Source of the DNA: Desulfosporosinus sp.
GTDB lineage: Bacteria; Bacillota; Desulfitobacteriia; Desulfitobacteriales; Desulfitobacteriaceae
DNA: 10,185 bases
Assembly: GCA_016278585.1 (NCBI GenBank)
Contig: JADQBO010000384.1
Coordinates: 1 to 10,185 of the forward strand
Reading direction: 5' to 3'
Shown here: piece after piece, positions 1 to 6,118 of the stretch
Layout of the letters: every line of letters starts with the position of its first letter
Numbering within the stretch: the stretch's first letter is position 1
Made by a program: the position numbers and the translations under genes
Notes under the pieces: model-generated
The model's database searches: none
What the model was told of the DNA's origin: nothing
What the model saw: the letters and a program-made list of their open reading frames with translations, nothing else

Positions 1-1581
1 AATCGACGATTGTAAGCTTATTGAAACGGGGACTCGAAGAATTTACAAGAACTGAGGAAGGAGCAGTCTATGCCATTGATGGGTGTCCGATGCATGAAGA
101 TCCCCTGCATTTGTTGCCTTTGTCGTTACGTCAACAATTTGAAGATTTGTACGGAATCCGCATTGAAGGAAATCTCTGCCCTGTATGTCGCCTGCGTCTG
201 GATGAAGAGTTTAGTAGTGATGTCGAAAATTTTCCAGTAAAAAAGAATATTGTTTTCCGAAGAGCAACGGGTAGGAGTTGGAACATTTACACCGTCAGAC
301 CCTAAGTCACAAGATATTGCGGACTTAACCGGAAGTATTGACTTTTCATCAATTACAGAATATGGATCAGAATCTGATCCTCGTGCCTATCGTTTTGACG
401 GAGAACTTAACAAGGCCAACAGAGGATTGATGGAATTTCAAGAAATGTTGAAGTCGGATGAAAAATTCCTCTGGAATCTGCTAAGCCTTTCCCAGGAAGG
501 TAATTTTAAAGCAGGGCGATTTGCCTTGATTTCTGCAGATGAACTGGTAATCGCCCATACCAATGAGAATGAATACCAAGCATTTATTGGGAATAAGAAA
601 AATGAAGCTTTGCAATCTAGAATTATTGTTATGCATATCCCTTATAATCTTCGGGTCAGTGATGAAATTAAAATTTATGAAAAACTCATCAGTCAAAGTG
701 ATATTCGAAATGTTCATCTCGCACCTCACAGCCTCTGGGCTACCTCGGTCTTTAGTGTCCTTTCTCGCTTAAAGCCCTCGAAAAAACAAGGGATGGACCT
801 GGTGAAGAAACTGCGTATTTATGATGGAGAAGATGTTGAGGGTTTTAATCAAAAGGATATTAAGGAACTAGCTATGGAGGGAGAAGAACAAGGAGAAGGT
901 ATGAGTGGTGTAGATCCACGTTATGTTATTAACCGCATTTCAACCGCATTAATTCGAGATGAGCATGCCTGTATTAACGCCCTGGATATTTTGAGAGCCT
1001 TAAAGGATGGTTTATCACAACATACTTCTATTCTGAAAGAAGAAAAAGAGAACTATCTCAATCTCATCTCAGTCGCGCGACGTGAATATGATGAAATGGC
1101 TAAGAAGGAGGTTCAAAAGGCCTTTGTCTATGCGTACGAAGAATCTGCAAAGTCACTATTAAATAATTATCTGGATAATGTAGAGGCGTTTTGTAATTCT
1201 ACAAAAATTTATGATCCAATTACTAGTGAGGAATTAGCTCCTGATGAGCAGCTTATGCGCAGCATTGAAGAACAGATCGGTGTTTCAGAAAATGCTAAGA
1301 AAACCTTTCGCGAGGAAATTCTGATTCGAATTTCTATGTATGCTCGGAAAGGAAAAACCTTTGGTTACGAGTCCCATGAGCGTTTGAAAGAAGCAATCGA
1401 AAAGAAATTGTTTGCAGATCTTAAGGATATTGTAAAAATCACAACCTCTGTTGCTCATCCAGATCAAGAACAGTTAAGAAGAATTAACAATGTTATGGAT
1501 CGACTCGTAAAAGAGCATGGATACTGCCCAATCTGTGCCAATGAGATTGTGAAGTATGTTGGGGCCCTCCTTAACCGATAG
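1..1581 (+). CDS. prkA: PrkA family AAA+ serine protein kinase/ATPase, 5' partial, with an apparent single-base frameshift
   Basis: This is the C-terminal roughly 520 residues of PrkA, which is about 630 residues in Bacillus. The window opens just after the Walker A lysine: the first in-frame codons (3-8) read Ser-Thr, then continue through GCPMHEDPLHL. The first segment (frame of position 3) stops at 303-305. The second segment, in the frame of 250 and ending at the TAG 1579-1581, carries SDPKSQDIADLTGSIDF, SESDPRAYRFDGELNKANRG and the PrkA C-terminal domain. Removing one A from the run at 239-244 joins them as VKRILFSEEQRVG, which matches family sequences, so this is one gene broken by a +1 base. 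PrkA is a cytoplasmic AAA+ protein linked to sporulation and stress in Bacillus and to stationary or starvation phase (YeaG) in enterics; kinase and, more recently, protease activities have been reported. It is first in the prkA-yhbH-spoVR cluster. Identity is very sure; whether the gene is functional is not. Confidence 0.93.
239..244 (+). other. Apparent frameshift site: A6 homopolymer inside prkA
   Basis: Six consecutive A residues sit exactly where the two conserved halves of PrkA change reading frame. With five As the sequence reads V-K-R-I-L-F-S-E-E, as expected for the family. With six As translation leaves the conserved frame and stops about 20 codons later at 303-305. The downstream frame is closed immediately upstream by a TAA at 238-240, so the junction is confined to 241-257. 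The cause could be a homopolymer sequencing error, a real mutation, or slippage. Confidence 0.8.
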
Positions 1582-1599
1582 AGAGGAAGGGGGATTAGT

Positions 1600-2739
1600 A
1601 TGGCGGATGATATTATTGTAAGTCGTGATGACTGGACTTTGCATCGCAAAGGATATCTTGACCAATCAAGGCACAAGGAAAAAGTTGAAGAAGTGATTAA
1701 GCGACAAATGGGAGATTTGATTGTCGATGAAAGCATTATTCTATCGGATGGTAAAAAAAACACCAAGATTCCCATGCGCTCTCTTGAAGAATTTCGCTTT
1801 CGATATGATTTTAATAAAAAGAATCATACGGGACAAGGGACTAAAAAAATGACTCCTGGAGATATTTTGGGTCGGGAACAGCCTAATGCCAAAGGTAAAG
1901 GCAAAGGGAGTGGAGCGGGCGAAGAACCGGGCCAGGATATTTATGAGGCTGAAGTTACCTACGAAGATTTAGCCAATATTCTTTTTGAAGAATTAAAGTT
2001 ACCAAATTTGGATGATAAAAAAAGACCGCTTATTGCCCACGACCGCCCTGTATTTAATGATGTACGTAAAAAAGGGTTAATGGCCAATGTCGATAAAAAA
2101 AGAACATTGTTAGAGAGTATTAAAAGGCAGGCCTTTTCCAAAAAACTTAATAAAGACACTAAATTAAGAATATTTCCGGAAGACTTGCGTTTCAAAACTT
2201 GGGAGACTCGACCTAATTATGAGACCAATGCGGTTATTCTGGCGATGATGGATACATCTGGCTCAATGGGGCAATTTGAAAAGTATATTTCCAGAACATT
2301 CTTTTTTTGGATGGTTCGTTTCCTGCGTCTTAAATATGAAAATGTTGAAATGCGTTTTCTAGCACATCACACTGAGGCGAAAGAAGTTACTGAAGAGGAA
2401 TTTTTCACTCGCGGAGAAAGTGGAGGCACCCGCTGTTCATCAGTCTATAAATATGCCTTGGATATCATTGAAAAAGAGTATCCCCCAGCGCATTATAATA
2501 TTTACCCTGTTCATTTTACCGATGGCGATAATATTGGCTCAGATAATGCTAGAGCATTGTCGCTGATGAAACGATTGGTTGACTTAAGTCAAATTGTTGG
2601 CTACGGGGAGATTTTAAGAACCCATTACTCTAGTACTTTAATGTCTACGTTAAAACGGATTGCCGATCCTAAGTTACGCTTGGTAACTATTAGGGATCGC
2701 AACGAGGTGTATGATGCCCTTAAAACGGTTTTCTCCTAA
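1600..2739 (+). CDS. yhbH: YhbH / DUF444 family protein with VWA-type metal-ion site
   Basis: The protein has 379 residues, close to Bacillus YhbH (about 390). It starts at ATG 1600 behind a strong purine-rich site (AAGGGGG, 1587-1593), 18 bp after prkA. The N-terminal half is basic and soluble, with a Gly/Lys-rich linker at residues about 97-112. The C-terminal half has a von Willebrand A-like fold: a MIDAS DTSGS at residues 218-222, GGTR with Thr277, and FTDGD with Asp308, which together would bind a divalent cation. No signal peptide or membrane segment is visible, so it is cytoplasmic. In Bacillus yhbH is a sporulation-associated gene; the enteric homologue yeaH is co-expressed with the prkA homologue yeaG. 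The molecular role is not established. By inference, a VWA protein next to an AAA+ ATPase could be its adaptor, as in MoxR/VWA or BchI/BchD pairs. Family assignment is firm; that function is a hypothesis. Confidence 0.94.
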   Translation: MADDIIVSRDDWTLHRKGYLDQSRHKEKVEEVIKRQMGDLIVDESIILSDGKKNTKIPMRSLEEFRFRYDFNKKNHTGQGTKKMTPGDILGREQPNAKGKGKGSGAGEEPGQDIYEAEVTYEDLANILFEELKLPNLDDKKRPLIAHDRPVFNDVRKKGLMANVDKKRTLLESIKRQAFSKKLNKDTKLRIFPEDLRFKTWETRPNYETNAVILAMMDTSGSMGQFEKYISRTFFFWMVRFLRLKYENVEMRFLAHHTEAKEVTEEEFFTRGESGGTRCSSVYKYALDIIEKEYPPAHYNIYPVHFTDGDNIGSDNARALSLMKRLVDLSQIVGYGEILRTHYSSTLMSTLKRIADPKLRLVTIRDRNEVYDALKTVFS

Positions 2740-2812
2740 AAGGACACAAACGCTTACTCTATTGTTTTTGATTCTAATGCCAAGAGGAATGCGGTAATCA
2801 GGGAGGGAAGTC

Positions 2813-4279
2813 ATGGACAATGAAATACGAGCCTTAAGTAGTATAGCCCAAGATATCGCTCAAGTGGCCCGTGGCATGGGACTTGATTTCTATCCTGTGA
2901 ACTTTGAAATTGTTCCAGCGGAGGCATTATACACGTTTGGTGCCTATGGAATGCCTGTGCGTTTCACACATTGGAGCTTCGGAAAAGCTTTTTACAGGAT
3001 GAAGTTACAATATGACTTGAATTTAAGCCGAATTTATGAATTAGTGGTTAATACAAATCCTGCTTATGCGTTTTTGTTAGAAGGGAATCGCTTAGTTCAG
3101 AATAAGCTTGTGATTGGGCACGTCTATGCTCATGTTGATTTCTTTAAGAACAATCATTATTTCTCAGGTACGCCTAAGGATATGATTGAACGCATGGGCG
3201 CACATGCTGAGAGAATTCACAAATATGAAATTCGGTATGGACGAGATAAAGTTGAGCAAATAATGGATGCAGTCTTAGCTATACAAGAACATGTTGATTA
3301 TAGAGCCCATATCGGATCTAATGGTGAACTGGAAAATGGAACCAAGGTAAATACTCGTTCCAAGGACAGCGTGCATAGTTGTCAAAATAGCTCTTGTATC
3401 AGTCAGTGTGGGGGAACAAAGTTTAAAGAACAACGTAAAGTGGATTCTCAGAAGCAGACTCGAAATAAAAGAGTATCATTACCTTATGAAGATTTATGGG
3501 GAGACCTATTAGAAGATGAATGTGAATTCTTGCCCCAGCAGGAATATGAGGATCTTTTACTATACATCATTAAGTTTTCACCCGGGCTGGAAGAATGGCA
3601 AAAAGATATTGTAAGCATTGTTCGAGAAGAATCATTATATTTCCATCCACAAATCGAAACAAAAATAATCAATGAAGGATGGGCTACCTTCTGGCATGCC
3701 AAAATTATGCGAGAACTTAATCTAAACGATGCAGAAGGTCTTGAATTTGCAATTATGCATAGTCAGGTTGTTCAACCTTCACGTTTGGGATTAAATCCTT
3801 ACTATTTAGGAGTAAAAATATGGGAAAATATTGCTAAACGTAAGTCTGCCGGTGAACTATTTGAAATTCGCGAGACAGAAAACGACCTCTCGTTTATCCG
3901 TAATCATCTCAGTCAAGAGCTGGTAGAAGACTTAAACTTATTCAATTTTCGTAAAGTAGGTGCCCACTGGCAGGTTACTGAAAATGAGTGGGAGAACGTT
4001 AGAGATAATCTAGTCCAGCAACTGGTTAATGGAGGGCATCCACGGATTGTTGTAATAGAGGGGGACTACGAAGGTAAAGGAGGGTTATTTCTTAAACATT
4101 GTCATGAAGGAATTGATCTAGATATTATCTATCTGGAGAAAACACTAGTTCTCGTTCAGCTTCTCTGGGGAAAATCCGTTGCTCTCGAAACTGTGGTAGA
4201 TAAAAAGAAGTTTATTTATGAATCTTCGAACGGGACGGTAAGTCGTCATTTGGTAGTTACACCAGAAGAAAAATGCTAA
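2813..4279 (+). CDS. spoVR: SpoVR family protein (stage V sporulation protein R)
   Basis: The protein has 488 residues, slightly longer than Bacillus SpoVR (about 468). ATG 2813 follows GGAGGG (2802-2807) by 5 nt, 73 bp downstream of yhbH with no terminator between them. Family landmarks are LDFYPVNFEIVP near residue 24, YGMPVRFTHWSFGKAF near 45-60, H103-x3-H107 followed by DFFKNN, and INEGWATFWH at 286-295. SpoVR is needed for proper spore cortex formation in Bacillus; its biochemical activity is not established, and homologues (YcgB) occur in non-spore-formers beside prkA/yeaG-type genes. His103, His107, Glu288 and His295 could form a metal site (inference). A poorly conserved segment at about 165-225 holds three closely spaced cysteines (190, 195, 199) and basic residues. 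It is cytoplasmic, with no signal peptide or membrane segment, and is the last gene before a strong terminator. Confidence 0.95.
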   Translation: MDNEIRALSSIAQDIAQVARGMGLDFYPVNFEIVPAEALYTFGAYGMPVRFTHWSFGKAFYRMKLQYDLNLSRIYELVVNTNPAYAFLLEGNRLVQNKLVIGHVYAHVDFFKNNHYFSGTPKDMIERMGAHAERIHKYEIRYGRDKVEQIMDAVLAIQEHVDYRAHIGSNGELENGTKVNTRSKDSVHSCQNSSCISQCGGTKFKEQRKVDSQKQTRNKRVSLPYEDLWGDLLEDECEFLPQQEYEDLLLYIIKFSPGLEEWQKDIVSIVREESLYFHPQIETKIINEGWATFWHAKIMRELNLNDAEGLEFAIMHSQVVQPSRLGLNPYYLGVKIWENIAKRKSAGELFEIRETENDLSFIRNHLSQELVEDLNLFNFRKVGAHWQVTENEWENVRDNLVQQLVNGGHPRIVVIEGDYEGKGGLFLKHCHEGIDLDIIYLEKTLVLVQLLWGKSVALETVVDKKKFIYESSNGTVSRHLVVTPEEKC

Positions 4280-4284
4280 AATAG

Positions 4285-4345
4285 TCCTCTAACTCAAAGC
4301 AGATGCTAGAAATAGTGTCTGTTTTGAGTATAGAGGATTTTCGAT
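4285..4345 (+). terminator. Rho-independent terminator after spoVR, 24-bp stem with GAAA tetraloop
   Basis: The stem pairs 4285-4308 with 4313-4337. It has 24 base pairs including three G-U wobbles, a single bulged A at 4330, and a GAAA tetraloop at 4309-4312. The 3' arm runs straight into TTTTCGATTTTT. It begins 6 bp after the spoVR stop codon and would end the prkA-yhbH-spoVR transcript before the isomerase promoter. Confidence 0.88.
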
Positions 4346-4411
4346 TTTTGAAGTAGAATTAATATATCCTTATAAAATATTTTCCATACATTAGGGAAAC
4401 TCTAAATCCAG

Positions 4412-4420
4412 TGGTATAAT
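4412..4420 (+). promoter_or_regulatory. Extended -10 sigma-A-type promoter for the peptidylprolyl isomerase gene
   Basis: TGGTATAAT contains a perfect TATAAT (4415-4420) preceded by the TGn extended -10 element. No good -35 is visible at the 16-18 bp distance (about 4391-4397 reads TTAGGGA), which is compatible with an extended -10 promoter. Transcription would start near 4427, about 35 nt before the GTG start, downstream of the spoVR terminator. Confidence 0.65.
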
Positions 4421-4460
4421 ACAAAGGATGAAAACCCAAAGCATAAAGGAGGTCACATAG

Positions 4461-4979
4461 GTGGCAAATGAAATGACTCAGGACCAAGAAGTAAAACAAA
4501 ACCCCATAGTAATTATTGAAATGGAAAACAATAGTACGATTAAAATTGAACTTTATCCGGAAAATGCACCTGAAACTGTGGAAAACTTTATTTCGCTGGT
4601 TTCGAAAGGTTTTTATGATGGTCTTATTTTCCATCGGTGTATTCCAGGCTTCATGATTCAAGGAGGAGACCCTAATGGTACAGGGATGGGTGGTAGTAAA
4701 GAGACCATCCGAGGAGAGTTTACCGCTAATGGTTTCAAAAATGATTTGAAGCATGACCGAGGAGTAATTTCTATGGCTCGCACCTCAGCCCCTAATTCAG
4801 CAAGTTCTCAATTTTTCATAGTTGTTAAAGCTTCAAGCCACTTAGACGGCCAATATGCTTCCTTTGGTAAAGTTATCGAAGGTATGGAGGAAGTGGATCG
4901 AATTGTTAGTGTTCCGAAGGATCGTGGAGATAAACCACTAGAAGACCAAAGGATGAAAAAAGTTACAATTCAAGCCTAA
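4461..4979 (+). CDS. Cyclophilin-type peptidyl-prolyl cis-trans isomerase, cytoplasmic
   Basis: The protein has 172 residues, normal for a single-domain bacterial cyclophilin. It catalyses cis-trans isomerisation of X-Pro peptide bonds and assists folding. The GTG start at 4461 is set by AAAGGAGGT (4445-4453) with 7-nt spacing. Diagnostic motifs are FHRCIPGFMIQGGD at residues 57-70 (Arg59, Phe64 and Gln67 match the cyclophilin active-site Arg, Phe and Gln), MARTSAPNSASSQFF at 105-119, and HLDGQYASFGKV at 127-138. The residue equivalent to human CypA Trp121 is His127, as is common in bacterial members that bind cyclosporin weakly. There is no signal peptide or lipobox, so it acts in the cytoplasm. 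The first 15 residues are a short polar extension before the cyclophilin core. It appears monocistronic, between its own promoter and a strong hairpin. The exact ppi symbol is not assignable. Confidence 0.95.
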   Translation: MANEMTQDQEVKQNPIVIIEMENNSTIKIELYPENAPETVENFISLVSKGFYDGLIFHRCIPGFMIQGGDPNGTGMGGSKETIRGEFTANGFKNDLKHDRGVISMARTSAPNSASSQFFIVVKASSHLDGQYASFGKVIEGMEEVDRIVSVPKDRGDKPLEDQRMKKVTIQA

Positions 4980-5007
4980 TTCCATGAATTGTTTAGAGTA
5001 TAAAGTA

Positions 5008-5040
5008 GCAGAAGAGGAGGGCCATGCCCTCTTCTTCTGC
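5008..5040 (+). terminator. Strong hairpin after the isomerase gene, probable terminator lacking a U-tract
   Basis: GCAGAAGAGGAGGGC (5008-5022) pairs with 5026-5040 over 15 bp with one G-U wobble, leaving a 3-nt loop CAT. It lies 28 bp after the isomerase stop. The downstream sequence ATATCTAAG is not a U-tract, so intrinsic termination may be weak; the hairpin could instead protect the mRNA 3' end. No gene faces it from the other strand. Confidence 0.5.
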
Positions 5041-5090
5041 ATATCTAAGTCTGAATACCTGGGCCGGTGTCCCTTTATGGTTGTTTGAGA

Positions 5091-5096
5091 TGGAGG
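5091..5096 (+). promoter_or_regulatory. Ribosome binding site fixing the LysR start
   Basis: TGGAGG lies 6 nt before ATG 5103. The open frame extends 12 codons further upstream to a TTG at 5067, but that codon has no comparable site and the extra residues do not resemble a LysR N-terminus. This site therefore selects 5103. Confidence 0.75.
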
Positions 5097-5102
5097 TTAA
5101 TA

Positions 5103-5996
5103 ATGTTAGATTTGATGCGGTTATTTGGTCAGGTGGTTGAGGAACAAAGTTTTACCGTTGTTGCGCGGAAGTTGGGAATTAGCCAACCTGCTGTTTCTAA
5201 CCAAATACGCGCTTTCGAAGAAAAACTGGGAGTCAAATTGCTTTATCGCAAGGGAAAGGGGTTTGCTCTTACCCCAGAAGGTGAGACTGTCTATAAGCAT
5301 GCCTTGCATATGCTTGATGCATGGTCAGAGCTTATGCGTGAAATTGGAGATTCGGAAAAGCTAATGAGCGGGAAAGTCCATATTGGAGCTTCGCATATTC
5401 CAGGAGAATATTTACTACCTATATACTTAGCCGCTTTCCGAAAATTATATCCCGAAATTAAGTTTAAACTGTCCATAGGAGACAGTCTTGAGATAGCAGA
5501 AAAGGTACTAGCCCATGAAGTAGATTTTGCGGTTGTTGGAGCAATATTTGATACAGAAAAGCTTACCTCTGAATTTTGGTTAAAGGATGAATTAGGTTTC
5601 GTAATCTCTAGTAATCATCCCTTAAGTACGAGTCAAAGCATTGAGATCAATTCCATTAGGGAAGATCCTATGATTATACGTGAGACTGGTTCCGGGCATC
5701 GGAGAGCCTTCGAGGAAGCCCTTGCGAAATGTGGACTCGACTTAAATGACTTTAACATAGTATTAGAAGTTGGAAGTACAGAAGGGGTAAAAAATGCTGT
5801 ACGTTCTGGTATAGGGGTCTCATTATTATCAAGACATGCTTTAAAATCAGAGGAGAAAGATGGTTTGATATGGACAAATGTCAAAGACTTATTCATCGAA
5901 CGCGGATTTTATCTTTTAACTCGCCGGAATAAACCTTTGACAGTTATTGCAGATGAGTGCTACCGATACCTGTCTAGTCAGACGTCGGAAGAGTGA
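5103..5996 (+). CDS. LysR-family transcriptional regulator
   Basis: The protein has 297 residues, the standard LTTR length. The N-terminal winged helix-turn-helix covers residues about 4-62 (FTVVARKLGISQPAVSNQIR, then FEEKLGVKLLYRKGKGFALT). A linker helix follows, then a periplasmic-binding-protein-like effector domain from about residue 90 (HIGASHIPGEYLLP, the RETGSGHRRAFEE effector-cleft loop, and EVGSTEGVKNAVRSGIGVSLL). It probably binds DNA as a tetramer and responds to a small anion or metabolite. The GASxIPGEYLLP and TGSGxR motifs resemble the CysB/CysL/CbbR-like part of the family, but the ligand cannot be named. The start is ATG 5103. No divergent gene is present upstream, which is unusual for LTTRs, so the target may be downstream or distant. 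Family is certain; target and effector are unknown. Confidence 0.93.
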   Translation: MLDLMRLFGQVVEEQSFTVVARKLGISQPAVSNQIRAFEEKLGVKLLYRKGKGFALTPEGETVYKHALHMLDAWSELMREIGDSEKLMSGKVHIGASHIPGEYLLPIYLAAFRKLYPEIKFKLSIGDSLEIAEKVLAHEVDFAVVGAIFDTEKLTSEFWLKDELGFVISSNHPLSTSQSIEINSIREDPMIIRETGSGHRRAFEEALAKCGLDLNDFNIVLEVGSTEGVKNAVRSGIGVSLLSRHALKSEEKDGLIWTNVKDLFIERGFYLLTRRNKPLTVIADECYRYLSSQTSEE

Positions 5997-6104
5997 GGCC
6001 CCCCCTTGATCGATTCATAGTTCGACACCAAGGTCTAAATTCCTCCGCTGTTTTATGTTACCCTTGTATTGAATTACCACTGAGCACCATACTTTTTGAA
6101 GGAG

Positions 6105-6110
6105 AAGGAG
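6105..6110 (+). promoter_or_regulatory. Ribosome binding site supporting a TTG start for the DnaA-like gene
   Basis: AAGGAG, part of GGAGAAGGAG (6101-6110), lies 8 nt before TTG 6119. The competing GTG at 5993, which overlaps the LysR stop codon as GTGA, has only a weak GGAAGAG upstream. The 42 residues it would add show no DnaA domain I character. Confidence 0.6.
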
Positions 6111-6118
6111 AATTACTC

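Noticed and set aside
239..245. A AAA AAG slippery heptamer in prkA, in the correct zero-frame phasing for dnaX-like -1 frameshifting
   Set aside because: A -1 slip leads to the frame starting at 245, but the conserved downstream PrkA half is in the +1 frame. The direction is wrong, so classical -1 recoding cannot rescue the protein.
1464..1775. 103-codon minus-strand open frame across the prkA-yhbH junction
   Set aside because: It overlaps two well-supported plus-strand genes and its translation has no recognisable domain.
2740..2812. Search for a sporulation sigma-factor promoter between yhbH and spoVR
   Set aside because: No convincing -35/-10 pair for sigma E, F, G or A was visible; the gap holds only the spoVR ribosome binding site.
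4359..4754. 131-codon open frame on the minus strand over the isomerase gene
   Set aside because: It is antisense to a clearly identified cyclophilin, with a low-complexity hydrophobic translation and no ribosome site or family resemblance.
4963..5004. TTACAA and TATAAA as a promoter for the LysR gene
   Set aside because: The boxes are 30 bp apart, far outside the usual 16-18 bp, and the start point would fall inside the strong hairpin.
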